In this document: positions 1 to 8,771 of the stretch, in pieces
Numbering within the stretch: the stretch's first letter is position 1
How the letters are laid out: each line of letters opens with the position of its first letter
Assembly: GCF_031323975.1 (NCBI RefSeq)
Contig: NZ_JAVIWS010000001.1
Location: forward strand, 992,001 to 1,056,000
Length of the DNA stretch: 64,000 nt
Direction: 5' to 3'
Source: Escherichia ruysiae
Lineage (GTDB): Bacteria > Pseudomonadota > Gammaproteobacteria > Enterobacterales > Enterobacteriaceae
Notes under the pieces: generated by a model
What the model was told of the DNA's origin: nothing
What the model saw: the letters and a program-made list of their open reading frames with translations, nothing else
The model's database searches: none
Made by a program: the position numbers and the translations under genes

Positions 1-1278
1 AATGAAAGCGAAGATCGGTCCCAACGGGAAAAAGCCCGAACGGTACGGCAGGTCGTTAATGTCGTGTCCCTGCAATACATAGCCGCGACGGAAACGATAG
101 TGGCTGATAGCAATCCCCAGCCAGGCGATAAAGCCTGTCATCCCGGAGGTGTTCAGCAGCCACAAATACACCGTCTGGTTACCAAACATGGAGGTCAGGA
201 AACACAGACCGGCAATCACCGTCGTGGCATACAGCGCGTTACGCGGTACACCGCCACGTGACAGTTTGGCGAAAATACGCGGCGCTTTTCCGTCACACGC
301 CAGGGTGTACAGCATACGGGTAGACGCGTACATACCGGAGTTACCCGCCGACAGTACTGCTGTCAGAATGACCGCGTTCATCACCGCCGCCGCAGAAAGC
401 AGCCCCGCGTGCTGGAACACCAGCGTGAACGGGCTGACGCTGATGTCTTTCACATCGTTACGCAGCAGGCTTGGATCGGTGTACGGAATGATCAGGCTGA
501 TGATCAGAATCGCAAACACATAGAACAGCAGGATTCGCCAGAATACCTGACGCACCGCACGCGGAATATTTTTCCCAGGATCTTCAGATTCGCCCGCTGC
601 AATACCAATCAGTTCGGTTCCCTGGAAGGAGAAGCCAACAATCATTGCCACGCCGATCATCGCCGCAAAACCACCGGCAAACGGTGCTTCACCTATCGTC
701 CAGTTGCTCCAGCCCACAGGCTGCGCACCTTTGAAGATACCGATAATCATCATCACGCCGACGACGATAAAGATAATCACTGTCGTGACTTTGATCAGTG
801 AGAACCAGTACTCCGCTTCACCAAAGCCTCTGACCGAAATGTAGTTCAGCAGGAAAATGACGCCAAGGAACAGCGCACTCCAGATCCAACCGGGAACATC
901 CGGGAACCACCAGCTCATGACCAGCTGCGCAGCCACCAGGTCAACGGCGATAGTCACCGCCCAGTTGTACCAGTAGTTCCAGCCCAGCGCGAAGCCAAAG
1001 CCCTCTTCCACATAGTTCTGACCGTAAGTCGCAAACGAACCAGAAACCGGCATATACGCCGCCAGTTCGCCAAGACTGGTCATCAGGAAGTAGACCATCA
1101 GGCCAATCAAAATATACGAGAGCAGCGCCCCGCCCGGACCTGCCTGAGAAATCGTTGCGCCAGAGGCAACAAAAAGCCCCGTACCGATGGAGCCGCCAAT
1201 GGCAATCATCGTCAGGTGACGCGCCTTTAATTCACGGCGTAAGCCCGGCGCTTCTGTTGTTTTAGTTTCGGAAACCAT
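1..1278 (-). CDS. lysP: LysP, lysine-specific permease (C-terminus cut by window edge)
   Basis: Inner-membrane proton-coupled lysine importer of the amino acid-polyamine-organocation (APC) family; in E. coli it also acts as a lysine co-sensor for CadC. The reading frame runs open from the ATG at 1278 to base 1, giving 426 of about 489 codons, so only the last ~63 residues are missing. The start is MVSETKTTEAPGLRRELKAR, followed by the APC first-helix signature (IGGSIGTGLF-like, glycine-rich, roughly residues 20-45). Long hydrophobic helices alternate with short loops throughout. It is transcribed away from yeiE. Known regulation is by ArgP; a TACAAT-like -10 is visible on the minus strand at 1313-1318 without a good -35, which fits activator dependence. 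No frameshift seen. Confidence 0.95.
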   Translation of the reverse strand, partial: MVSETKTTEAPGLRRELKARHLTMIAIGGSIGTGLFVASGATISQAGPGGALLSYILIGLMVYFLMTSLGELAAYMPVSGSFATYGQNYVEEGFGFALGWNYWYNWAVTIAVDLVAAQLVMSWWFPDVPGWIWSALFLGVIFLLNYISVRGFGEAEYWFSLIKVTTVIIFIVVGVMMIIGIFKGAQPVGWSNWTIGEAPFAGGFAAMIGVAMIVGFSFQGTELIGIAAGESEDPGKNIPRAVRQVFWRILLFYVFAILIISLIIPYTDPSLLRNDVKDISVSPFTLVFQHAGLLSAAAVMNAVILTAVLSAGNSGMYASTRMLYTLACDGKAPRIFAKLSRGGVPRNALYATTVIAGLCFLTSMFGNQTVYLWLLNTSGMTGFIAWLGIAISHYRFRRGYVLQGHDINDLPYRSGFFPLGPIFAFI

Positions 1279-1482
1279 ACAAAAATGCTATCCATCTTAA
1301 AAATGAGGCGCGATTGTAGCAGACGATTTGCAATCCTTCCGGTAGAAATGCGCTTTTATAAGAGACCTTCATGATCGCCCAGGAATTATAAGTAAAGCAG
1401 TCTATCTCTTTTCTGGCGAATGCATGACGCTGGCGCTGCGTCACGAAATTGACACAGCACCAGCATGTTCCTGTACCGCAAT
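1279..1482. other. lysP-yeiE intergenic region
   Basis: This 204-base gap holds the lysP promoter region (minus-strand -10 candidate TACAAT, complement of 1313-1318) and the 3' end flank of yeiE. A 60-codon open frame overlaps it but has no ribosome binding site and runs into lysP, so I do not call it a gene. Confidence 0.5.
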
Positions 1483-2364
1483 TTAACGCGGCACATTAGC
1501 GGGATCGCAATAGTCCAGAAAGCGCCGTAGCGCGTTGGAAAGGTGTTTTTGCCGATGATGGATACGCCACAACGTACGCATCAGGCGCGGTAGAGGGACA
1601 GCAACTTCACTTAATGAGCCAGCCTGTAATTGATCTTCAATTACCCGTCGCGACAGGCAACTAATTCCCAACCCATGACGCACCGCATGTTTGATAGCCT
1701 CGGAGTTACCTAATTCCATCGCCATCTCAAATTTCGGTAAATGTGACAGCAACAGATAATCGACAATTTCCCGCGTGCCGGAACCGCGTTCGCGCAGGAT
1801 CCACGGCGCAGCGGCCAGTTGTTCTAAGGTGACCGGACCACGAGCCAACGGCGAAGTCGGCGCGGCGAAAACCACCAGCTCGTCTTCCAGCCACGGCTCA
1901 GAAATGATTTCAGTGCTATGGCATGGCCCTTCAATAAAGCCAATATCAACGCGGAAATCCAGCACTGCCTGCATCACGTCCTGGCTGTTACCAACGCTAA
2001 GTTCAATCGGCAACTGCGGGTAATCATGGCGATAACGGGCGATAACAGCGGGCAGTATGTAATTACCAATGGTGCTACTGGCATAGACACGAATCGCGCC
2101 GTTGTCTTCGCGAAACAGTTGTTCGATTTCGACGGCCTGTTCCAGCAACGCCAGCGCACGCGGATAGAGCAGCCGCCCGTGTTCATTAACAACCAGTCTT
2201 TTCCCCACGCGATCAAACAGTTGCACGCCTAGCTGCCCTTCCAGATCGGTCAACGCCGCGCTCACTGCTGATTGCGACAACGCCAGCATCACCGACGCCT
2301 GGGTGGTTGATCCACTTTTCAATACTTCTGCAAAAACTTCCAACTGCCGGAGGGTGATGTGCAT
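1483..2364 (-). CDS. yeiE: YeiE, LysR-type transcriptional regulator
   Basis: 293-residue LysR-family regulator of normal length. The N-terminal winged helix-turn-helix is clear at residues 1-60 ([13 protein letters not shown], then [19 protein letters not shown] and [12 protein letters not shown]). The C-terminal periplasmic-binding-like effector domain spans about 88-290. It is divergent from yeiH across a 98-base gap holding an AT-rich dyad, the usual arrangement for a LysR regulator and its target. Published work in enteric bacteria links YeiE to iron or sulfite responses and to motility; I cannot tell from sequence which effector it binds. Start at 2364 gives the standard LysR N-terminus. 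Confidence 0.93.
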   Translation of the reverse strand: MHITLRQLEVFAEVLKSGSTTQASVMLALSQSAVSAALTDLEGQLGVQLFDRVGKRLVVNEHGRLLYPRALALLEQAVEIEQLFREDNGAIRVYASSTIGNYILPAVIARYRHDYPQLPIELSVGNSQDVMQAVLDFRVDIGFIEGPCHSTEIISEPWLEDELVVFAAPTSPLARGPVTLEQLAAAPWILRERGSGTREIVDYLLLSHLPKFEMAMELGNSEAIKHAVRHGLGISCLSRRVIEDQLQAGSLSEVAVPLPRLMRTLWRIHHRQKHLSNALRRFLDYCDPANVPR

Positions 2365-2384
2365 AGTCGCTTACCACTTATAAA

Positions 2385-2406
2385 GATTAATTATAAATAT
2401 ATAATC
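2385..2406. promoter_or_regulatory. AT-rich dyad between yeiE and yeiH, candidate YeiE operator
   Basis: GATTA at 2385-2389 is repeated inverted as TAATC at 2402-2406, with a 12-base AT-only centre. The position, between two divergent genes and next to a LysR-type gene, suggests an autoregulatory site. That assignment is inference; the T-N11-A LysR pattern is degenerate and easily met in AT-rich DNA. Confidence 0.4.
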
Positions 2407-2462
2407 AATTTTATTTTTAAACCAGTTAGTCGTAACCTTATGCCCGGATAAAGGAGAGGGTT

Positions 2463-3512
2463 ATGACGAATATCACCTTACAGAAACAACATCGTACACT
2501 GTGGCATTTCATTCCGGGGTTAGCCCTGAGTGCAGTTATCACCGGGGTCGCCCTGTGGGGTGGTTCCATTCCCGCTGTTGCGGGTGCCGGGTTTAGTGCC
2601 CTCACTCTCGCAATCTTGTTGGGGATGGTTTTAGGCAACACAGTATATCCGCATATCTGGAAAAGCTGTGACGGCGGTGTGCTGTTTGCCAAGCAACATT
2701 TACTACGTCTGGGTATTATTCTTTACGGTTTCCGTTTGACGTTTTCACAAATTGCCGATGTCGGTATTAGTGGGATCATCATTGACGTGTTGACACTGTC
2801 CAGCACCTTCCTGCTGGCCTGCTTCCTGGGGCAGAAAGTGTTTGGCCTGGATAAGCACACCAGCTGGTTGATCGGTGCCGGTAGCAGTATTTGTGGTGCT
2901 GCGGCGGTACTGGCGACTGAGCCGGTAGTGAAAGCAGAAGCCAGTAAAGTGACTGTGGCTGTCGCAACCGTGGTTATCTTCGGAACCATCGCGATTTTCC
3001 TCTACCCGGCAATGTATCCGCTGATGACCCAATGGTTTAGCCCGGAAACGTTCGGTATCTACATTGGTTCTACCATGCACGAAGTGGCGCAGGTAGTGGC
3101 AGCTGGTCATGCCATCAGCCCGGAAGCTGAGAACGCAGCAGTTATCTCCAAAATGCTGCGCGTGATGATGCTGGCTCCGTTCCTCATCCTGCTGGCGGCA
3201 CGTGTTAAACAGCTGTCTCCTGCGAATGGCGGCGAGAAAAGCAAAATCACCATTCCGTGGTTTGCCATCCTGTTCATCGTGGTTGCCATCTTTAACTCGT
3301 TCCACCTGTTACCGCAGAGCGTGGTGGATATGCTGGTAACGCTGGATACCTTCCTGCTGGCAATGGCGATGGCGGCGCTGGGTCTGACCACTCACGTCAG
3401 CGCGCTGAAAAAAGCCGGGGCGAAACCTCTGCTGATGGCACTGGTACTGTTTGCCTGGCTGATTGTTGGTGGTGCTGCGATTAACTATGTAATTCAAAGC
3501 GTCATCGCATAA
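2463..3512 (+). CDS. yeiH: YeiH, putative inner-membrane exporter (UPF0324 family)
   Basis: 349-residue polytopic membrane protein with about ten hydrophobic helices and no soluble domain. A strong ribosome binding site (AAAGGAGAGGG) precedes the ATG at 2463. A glycine-rich segment ([14 protein letters not shown], around residue 140-155) and the sequence [13 protein letters not shown] near 200 are typical of this family, often annotated as a putative sulfate exporter without firm biochemical proof. Divergent neighbour of yeiE, which probably controls it; in related enterobacteria a YeiE/YeiH link to sulfite has been proposed. Substrate is unknown from sequence. Confidence 0.9.
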   Translation: MTNITLQKQHRTLWHFIPGLALSAVITGVALWGGSIPAVAGAGFSALTLAILLGMVLGNTVYPHIWKSCDGGVLFAKQHLLRLGIILYGFRLTFSQIADVGISGIIIDVLTLSSTFLLACFLGQKVFGLDKHTSWLIGAGSSICGAAAVLATEPVVKAEASKVTVAVATVVIFGTIAIFLYPAMYPLMTQWFSPETFGIYIGSTMHEVAQVVAAGHAISPEAENAAVISKMLRVMMLAPFLILLAARVKQLSPANGGEKSKITIPWFAILFIVVAIFNSFHLLPQSVVDMLVTLDTFLLAMAMAALGLTTHVSALKKAGAKPLLMALVLFAWLIVGGAAINYVIQSVIA

Positions 3513-3526
3513 ACCACTACATCTTG

Positions 3527-3578
3527 CTCCTGTTAACCCGCTATCATTACCGTTTTCCTCCAGCGGGTTTAACAGGAG
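3527..3578 (+). promoter_or_regulatory. Stem-loop that includes the nfo Shine-Dalgarno
   Basis: The left arm at 3527-3542 (CTCCTGTTAACCCGCT) pairs with the right arm at 3562-3578 (AGCGGGTTTAACAGGAG), leaving one bulged T and a 19-base loop. The right arm ends with AGGAG, the nfo ribosome binding site, 7 bases before the ATG at 3586. There is no T-run after the stem, so it is not a standard intrinsic terminator for yeiH. Folding would hide the ribosome binding site in any transcript starting upstream of 3527. Confidence 0.6.
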
Positions 3579-3585
3579 TCCACAT

Positions 3586-4443
3586 ATGAAATACATTGGA
3601 GCGCACGTTAGTGCTGCTGGCGGTCTGGCAAATGCCGCAATTCGCGCCGCCGAAATCGACGCTACCGCGTTTGCCTTGTTCACCAAAAATCAACGTCAGT
3701 GGCGTGCCGCACCGCTCACGACGCAAACCATCGATGAATTCAAAGCCGCCTGTGAAAAATATCACTACACGTCGGCGCAAATTCTTCCCCACGACAGTTA
3801 TCTGATTAACCTCGGACATCCGGTCACTGAAGCTCTGGAAAAATCGCGCGATGCGTTTATAGATGAAATGCAGCGTTGCGAACAACTGGGACTTTCTTTG
3901 CTCAACTTCCACCCAGGCAGCCATCTGATGCAGATTTCAGAAGAGGATTGTCTGGCGCGCATTGCCGAATCCATCAATATTGCGCTGGATAAAACACAAG
4001 GCGTGACAGCGGTGATTGAAAACACCGCCGGTCAGGGCAGCAACTTAGGGTTTAAATTCGAACATCTCGCGGCGATTATCGATGGCGTGGAAGATAAATC
4101 CCGCGTCGGCGTCTGCATTGATACCTGCCATGCTTTCGCTGCAGGGTATGATTTGCGTACTCCAGCCGAATGCGAGAAAACGTTCGCAGATTTTGCCCGT
4201 ATTGTCGGCTTTAAATATCTGCGCGGGATGCACCTTAACGATGCGAAAAGCACCTTTGGCAGCCGCGTTGACCGCCATCATAGCCTCGGTGAAGGCAATA
4301 TCGGTCATGATGCGTTCCGCTGGATCATGCAGGACGACCGTTTCGACGGCATTCCGCTGATCCTTGAAACCATCAACCCGGATATCTGGGCAGAAGAGAT
4401 CGCCTGGCTAAAAGCGCAACAAACTGAAAAAGCGGTAGCCTGA
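3586..4443 (+). CDS. nfo: Nfo, endonuclease IV (AP endonuclease)
   Basis: 285-residue DNA repair enzyme that cuts 5' to abasic sites and removes 3'-blocking groups; a TIM-barrel with three zinc ions. Family signatures are in order: [17 protein letters not shown] (about residues 145-161), [15 protein letters not shown] (about 174-188) and [22 protein letters not shown] (about 216-237), which carry most zinc-binding Glu, His and Asp residues. Length matches the E. coli protein. Nfo is a known SoxRS-regulon member. The ATG at 3586 is preceded by AGGAG within an inverted repeat. yeiI follows after 2 bases, so the two are probably co-transcribed. Confidence 0.97.
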   Translation: MKYIGAHVSAAGGLANAAIRAAEIDATAFALFTKNQRQWRAAPLTTQTIDEFKAACEKYHYTSAQILPHDSYLINLGHPVTEALEKSRDAFIDEMQRCEQLGLSLLNFHPGSHLMQISEEDCLARIAESINIALDKTQGVTAVIENTAGQGSNLGFKFEHLAAIIDGVEDKSRVGVCIDTCHAFAAGYDLRTPAECEKTFADFARIVGFKYLRGMHLNDAKSTFGSRVDRHHSLGEGNIGHDAFRWIMQDDRFDGIPLILETINPDIWAEEIAWLKAQQTEKAVA

Positions 4444-4445
4444 AG

Positions 4446-5534
4446 ATGAATAACCGGGAAAAGGAGATCCTTGCAATTTTACGGCGTAACCCGCTGATTC
4501 AGCAGAACGAAATTGCGGATATGCTGCAAATCAGTCGTTCGCGCGTTGCGGCGCATATTATGGATTTAATGCGCAAAGGGCGGATTAAAGGCAAAGGTTA
4601 CATTCTCACCGAGCAGGAATACTGCGTCGTGGTGGGGACAATCAATATGGATATTCGCGGGATGGCGGATATCCGTTACCCACAAGCGGCTTCTCATCCC
4701 GGTACGATTCATTGTTCGGCAGGCGGCGTTGGGCGCAATATCGCCCACAATCTGGCGCTGTTAGGCCGCGATGTCCATTTACTCTCTGTGATTGGCAATG
4801 ATTTTTATGGCGAGATGCTCTTAGAAGAGACGCGCCGTGCTGGAGTGAATGTCTCTGGCTGCGTTCGTTTACATGGTCAAAGCACATCAACGTATCTGGC
4901 AATTGCCAATCAAGACGAACAAACCGTATTGGCGATTAATGATACCCATCTGCTGGAACAGTTAACGCCGCAATTATTGAACGGGTCACGTGATTTACTT
5001 CGTCATGCGGGCGTAGTACTGGCAGATTGCAACCTGACTGCCGAGGCGCTGGAGTGGGTCTTTACCCTCGCCGATGAAATTCCGGTATTTGTCGATACCG
5101 TTTCAGAATTCAAAGCGGGCAAAATCAAACACTGGCTGGCGCATATTCACACCCTGAAACCCACTTTACCGGAGCTGGAAATTTTGTGGGAAAAGGCGAT
5201 CACCAGCGATGCTGACCGTCATGCCGCAGTGAATGCGTTGCATCAGCAAGGTGTTCAGCAACTGTTTGTTTATTTGCCCGATGAATCCGTTTATTGCAGC
5301 GAAAAGGATGGCGAACAATTTTTGCTGACCGCGCCAGCGCATACGACAGTCGATAGTTTTGGTGCTGACGATGGTTTTATGGCGGGCCTGGTATATAGCT
5401 TTCTTGAAGGATACAGTTTCCGCGACAGCGCCCGTTTTGCGATGGCCTGCGCGGCAATTTCACGCGCCAGCGGCAGCATAAATAACCCTACCCTGTCTGC
5501 TGATAACGCGCTTTCATTAGTGCCGATGGTGTAA
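4446..5534 (+). CDS. yeiI: YeiI, PfkB-family sugar kinase with N-terminal helix-turn-helix
   Basis: 362 residues. Residues 1-58 are a winged helix-turn-helix (ILAILRRNPLIQQNEIADML then ISRSRVAAHIMDL); residues about 60-360 are a ribokinase/PfkB fold with the first signature AGGVGRNIAHNLALLG. The kinase part is clearly paralogous to PsuK at 9698-10639 (shared GGVGRNIA-NLALLG, GNDFYG/GSDFYG, ST-SYL, AINDxN-like blocks). The second PfkB signature reads DSFGADDGF, with Asp in place of the second Gly of the usual GAGD anion hole. The combination suggests a sugar- or nucleoside-sensing regulator or regulated kinase; the substrate is unproven. It begins 2 bases after nfo and ends just before a REP sequence. 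Confidence 0.92.
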   Translation: MNNREKEILAILRRNPLIQQNEIADMLQISRSRVAAHIMDLMRKGRIKGKGYILTEQEYCVVVGTINMDIRGMADIRYPQAASHPGTIHCSAGGVGRNIAHNLALLGRDVHLLSVIGNDFYGEMLLEETRRAGVNVSGCVRLHGQSTSTYLAIANQDEQTVLAINDTHLLEQLTPQLLNGSRDLLRHAGVVLADCNLTAEALEWVFTLADEIPVFVDTVSEFKAGKIKHWLAHIHTLKPTLPELEILWEKAITSDADRHAAVNALHQQGVQQLFVYLPDESVYCSEKDGEQFLLTAPAHTTVDSFGADDGFMAGLVYSFLEGYSFRDSARFAMACAAISRASGSINNPTLSADNALSLVPMV

Positions 5535-5540
5535 CAATGT

Positions 5541-5574
5541 TGCCGGATGCGACGCTTGACGCGTCTTATCCGGT
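5541..5574. repeat. REP palindrome between yeiI and rihB
   Basis: A single REP unit (TGCCGGATGCGACGCTTGAC then GCGTCTTATCCGG) fills the 54-base gap between the convergent genes yeiI and rihB. In K-12 nupX lies at this place, so the REP marks the junction of the missing gene. Confidence 0.85.
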
Positions 5575-5588
5575 CTTATTATCAACAC

Positions 5589-6530
5589 TTAGTGGGTTTT
5601 GATGTAGCCGCGAACGCACTCTTCGACTAATCCCCAGAACCAGTCGGTATCAATAGTGATGCCGACTTTGGTATTGGCGGGCTTGCCAAGAACGCCCAGC
5701 TCGTCGCAGACGGTACGCCCGTAGCAAGGGCCGCTATTAACGTCCACTTCGACATACATTTCCTGGGTTTTAATGCCATCAGAGTTGATCAGATAACCTA
5801 TGCAGGTGGCGTCATGCACCGGGCCGCCAGCCAGGCCGTAGTTTTCGAACTGGGTTTTGAGGGTGAAATTCATGATGTCGCGGAACAGTTCGCCGGCAGG
5901 GCCACCGGCCCTTTCCATCCGCGCAATCACATCCGGGGTACACACGGTCTGGTTAGTGAGATCCAGGCCCATCATCACCAACGGAACGCCGGAGGTGAAT
6001 ACCACGCGTGCCGCTTCTGGATCAGCAAAAATGTTGAACTCGGCAGACGGCGTGAAGTTACCTGTACCATAAGCGCCGCCCATCAGCACAATTTCACGGA
6101 TTTTTGGCAGGATTGCGGGCTGCATACGCATCGCCACCGCGATGTTTGACAGCGGCCCCACCGGCACCAGAGTGATATCGCCTTCGCTTGCCATCAGGGT
6201 ATCAATGATGTATTTCACCGCATGGGTGCTTTCAGCCTGGCGGGTCAGCGGTTCGAACACCGGGCCATCCAGACCGGTTTCGCCATGAATATTATCGGCA
6301 ACGATTTGTTTGCGCATAATTGGCTGCGGCATCCCCGCATAAACCGGAACATTAATCTCCAGTTTCTGACAAACATTCAGACCATTAATTAATGTTTTAT
6401 CAAGCGTCTGATTACCCGCCACAATGGTGATACCTAATAAATCAATCGCCGGATGTTTCGCGGCCATCATTATGGCAATAGCATCATCATGACCCGGATC
6501 ACAATCCAGAATAATTTTCCTCTTTTCCAT
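5589..6530 (-). CDS. rihB: RihB, pyrimidine-specific ribonucleoside hydrolase
   Basis: 313-residue cytosolic nucleoside hydrolase that splits uridine and cytidine to base plus ribose. The IUNH-family calcium-binding motif [14 protein letters not shown] lies at residues 9-22. [12 protein letters not shown] (around residue 122) and [21 protein letters not shown] (around 151) are the other family blocks. Ribosome binding site AGAGGAAA precedes the ATG at 6530. It is divergent from yeiL. In K-12 the nucleoside transporter gene nupX lies directly downstream in the same orientation; here it is absent and a REP follows. Confidence 0.95.
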   Translation of the reverse strand: MEKRKIILDCDPGHDDAIAIMMAAKHPAIDLLGITIVAGNQTLDKTLINGLNVCQKLEINVPVYAGMPQPIMRKQIVADNIHGETGLDGPVFEPLTRQAESTHAVKYIIDTLMASEGDITLVPVGPLSNIAVAMRMQPAILPKIREIVLMGGAYGTGNFTPSAEFNIFADPEAARVVFTSGVPLVMMGLDLTNQTVCTPDVIARMERAGGPAGELFRDIMNFTLKTQFENYGLAGGPVHDATCIGYLINSDGIKTQEMYVEVDVNSGPCYGRTVCDELGVLGKPANTKVGITIDTDWFWGLVEECVRGYIKTH

Positions 6531-6629
6531 TGTTTATTTCCTCTGTTTCAGTTGCGTTATTTTTTGCTACAACAAAGAAATTTCCACCGGCCGATGATTG
6601 AATCTTAACAACAGCGTACGTATGCTAAA

Positions 6630-6645
6630 TATGAGAAATCTCATA
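6630..6645. promoter_or_regulatory. Perfect 7-2-7 dyad in front of yeiL
   Basis: TATGAGA-AA-TCTCATA is a perfect inverted repeat ending 13 bases before the yeiL start, between the divergent genes rihB and yeiL. Its TGAGA-N2-TCTCA core has the general size and symmetry of sites for CRP/FNR-family proteins, and YeiL is one. Autoregulation by YeiL is my inference. Confidence 0.55.
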
Positions 6646-6658
6646 GCGGATAAACATC

Positions 6659-7357
6659 GTGAAAGAAATCCACAATAATGAACTTAAGCAGCAACTGATT
6701 AGTGAGTCCGCATTTAATGAGTGCTTTTTAACGGATGTTTCAGCCGATACGCGGCTGTTTCATTTTTTAGCGCGTGACTACATTGTGCAGGAAGGGCAAC
6801 AGCCGTCCTGGCTATTTTACCTGACGCGAGGCCGCGCCAGGCTTTACGCCACGCTTGCCAATGGGCGCGTGTCGCTGATTGATTTCTTTGCCGCGCCCTG
6901 TTTTATTGGCGAGATTGAGTTAATCGATAAAGACCATGAACCACGTGCGGTGCAGGCTATTGAAGAGTGTTGGTGTATTGCACTCCCCATGAAACATTAC
7001 CGTCCGCTGTTATTAAACGACACGCTATTTTTACGAAAACTCTGCGTCACCTTAAGTCATAAAAATTATCGCAATATTGTTTCTTTAACTCAGAATCAAT
7101 CATTTCCATTAGTGAATCGCCTGGCAGCATTTATATTACTCTCGCAGGAAGGTGATCTTTATCACGAAAAGCATACGCAAGCGGCAGAGTATTTAGGCGT
7201 TTCTTATCGACATCTTTTATATGTTCTCGCACAATTCATTCACGACGGTTTATTAATTAAAAATAAGAAAGGATATCTCATTAAAAATAGAAAGAAGTTG
7301 TTGGGACTGGCGCTGGAGATGGACCCGGAGAATAAACTCTCCGGGATGATGCAGTAA
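6659..7357 (+). CDS. yeiL: YeiL, CRP/FNR-family transcriptional regulator
   Basis: Regulator of the CRP/FNR superfamily: an N-terminal cyclic-nucleotide-binding-like beta barrel (about residues 25-135, with [18 protein letters not shown] and [14 protein letters not shown]) and a C-terminal helix-turn-helix ([22 protein letters not shown], about 187-208). E. coli YeiL is linked to stationary phase and nitrogen-starvation survival. The K-12 protein as I recall it has 219 residues; the first in-frame start here is GTG 6659, giving 232. The K-12 start would fall at residue 14, an ATT codon here, so the longer form is more likely in this strain. Cysteines at about 22, 81, 100 and 102 could matter for redox sensing, which has been suggested for YeiL. 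Ribosome binding site is weak. Confidence 0.88.
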   Translation: MKEIHNNELKQQLISESAFNECFLTDVSADTRLFHFLARDYIVQEGQQPSWLFYLTRGRARLYATLANGRVSLIDFFAAPCFIGEIELIDKDHEPRAVQAIEECWCIALPMKHYRPLLLNDTLFLRKLCVTLSHKNYRNIVSLTQNQSFPLVNRLAAFILLSQEGDLYHEKHTQAAEYLGVSYRHLLYVLAQFIHDGLLIKNKKGYLIKNRKKLLGLALEMDPENKLSGMMQ

Positions 7358-7380
7358 AAATGATTTGCAATAGCGCGATT

Positions 7381-7417
7381 ACCGGATGCGACGATTGATG
7401 CGTCTTATCCGGCCTAC
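7381..7417. repeat. REP palindrome between yeiL and psuT
   Basis: REP unit (ACCGGATGCGACGATTGATG then CGTCTTATCCGGCCTAC) in the 70-base gap between convergent yeiL and psuT. It has the same orientation and nearly the same sequence as the unit at 5541-5574. Confidence 0.85.
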
Positions 7418-7427
7418 AAATCGAGCA

Positions 7428-8678
7428 TTACGCCAGCCCAATAAAGAACCCGGCAATGGTCGCACTCATCAGGTTGGAAAGCGTCGCAGCTGCCAGCGCC
7501 CGTAAACCAAGCTGGGCGATTTCCGGCGCACGTTTTGGCGAAATAGCCGAAAACGCCCCAACGACAACACCGATAGAACCAAAGTTAGCAAAACCACAAA
7601 GCGCAAAGGAGATAATCGCCACGGTTTTCACTTCCAGCGTGCCACCCGTTTGCAGGTATGGCGAGAAACTCAGGTAAGCGACGAATTCGTTAATCGCCAG
7701 TTTCTGCCCAATCAGGCTACCCGCAAGGTTGGCATCACTCCAGTCCACGCCCATAATCCACGCCAGCGGTGCCAGCACATAGCCAAAAATACTTTCCAGA
7801 GAAGCATTGGCAAAACCAAACCAGCCGCCAATTCCGCCGATAATGCCATTGATCAGCGCAATAATTGCGACAAACGCCATTACCACCGTCGCCACACCGG
7901 CCGCGATTTTCAACCCGGTCATCGCACCGCTCGCCGCCGCTTCGATAAAGCTTTTTGGCGGCGTTTCGCTGAACGACAGATTTTCAAATGTGACCTGCGA
8001 AGGCTCGGTTGCCGGGCTAAGAATACGTGCAAACAAAATACCGCCAGGGATCGCCATCAGCGATGCCGCTAACAGATAGTCAATTGGCACGCCCATTCCG
8101 GCGTAACCAATCATCATCGAACCGGCAATAGACGCCATGCCGCTACAAATTGCGGTAAACAACTCGTTGCGATTCATACGATCAATAAACGGTTTTACGA
8201 TCGCCGGGATCTCGTTTTGCCCAAGGAAAATGGTGGTGACCGCGACAAAAGATTCTATTTTGCTGATGTTGAGGGCTTTCTGGAAAATACTGCCAAGAAT
8301 GCGAATCAGGAGTCCCATCACGCCAATGTAGTACAGCAGGCTGATGAGCGCAGTAACGAAAATAATCGCCGGAAGTACGCGAAAGGCGAAGATAAAGCCC
8401 GCGCCGTCAAACAAGACATCCATTTTCGGCCCCACAAGAGAGCCAAAAATAAAGGCGCTACCCGCATCGCTGTAGGACATCACTTTATGGACGCCCAATG
8501 CTGCCTGTTCTACCGCCCATTTTCCCGGTGGGAAGTAGAGCATAATGCCGCCAATGGCGATTTGCAGCAGCAGCGCGGCTCCAACCGTGCGCAAACTGAT
8601 GCTCTTTTTATTCACTGACAACACAAACGCTATTGCCAGTAACACCACCATCCCCACAACACTTCTCATTATATCCAT
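7428..8678 (-). CDS. psuT: PsuT, putative pseudouridine transporter (CNT family)
   Basis: 416-residue concentrative nucleoside transporter with 8-10 hydrophobic helices. The CNT blocks FGSLVGPKMDVLFDGAGFIF (about 78-97), FLGQNEIPAIVKPFIDRMNR (about 150-169) and the C-terminal NFGSIGVVVGAFSAISP are present. It is the third gene of psuK-psuG-psuT, 93 bases after psuG, with ribosome binding site AAGGGAAA before the ATG at 8678. The paralogue NupX has the same length; details such as MDIMRSVVG at the start and position next to psuG identify this copy as PsuT (YeiM). Pseudouridine as substrate is inferred from operon context. Confidence 0.9.
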   Translation of the reverse strand: MDIMRSVVGMVVLLAIAFVLSVNKKSISLRTVGAALLLQIAIGGIMLYFPPGKWAVEQAALGVHKVMSYSDAGSAFIFGSLVGPKMDVLFDGAGFIFAFRVLPAIIFVTALISLLYYIGVMGLLIRILGSIFQKALNISKIESFVAVTTIFLGQNEIPAIVKPFIDRMNRNELFTAICSGMASIAGSMMIGYAGMGVPIDYLLAASLMAIPGGILFARILSPATEPSQVTFENLSFSETPPKSFIEAAASGAMTGLKIAAGVATVVMAFVAIIALINGIIGGIGGWFGFANASLESIFGYVLAPLAWIMGVDWSDANLAGSLIGQKLAINEFVAYLSFSPYLQTGGTLEVKTVAIISFALCGFANFGSIGVVVGAFSAISPKRAPEIAQLGLRALAAATLSNLMSATIAGFFIGLA

Positions 8679-8771
8679 AATGATTTTCCCTTCATGCCCG
8701 TAAACCCGGCGCCAGCGCCAGGTTTCGGTTTGTATGATGAGTACGGGCGACGGCTTTCTGCCCGTCAGAAA

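Noticed and set aside
64..801. Three overlapping plus-strand open frames in the first 800 bases
   Set aside because: All are antisense to lysP, whose uninterrupted frame runs to the window edge and has clear permease features.
1262..1444. 60-codon minus-strand frame between lysP and yeiE
   Set aside because: Overlaps the lysP start in another frame and the lysP promoter; no ribosome binding site.
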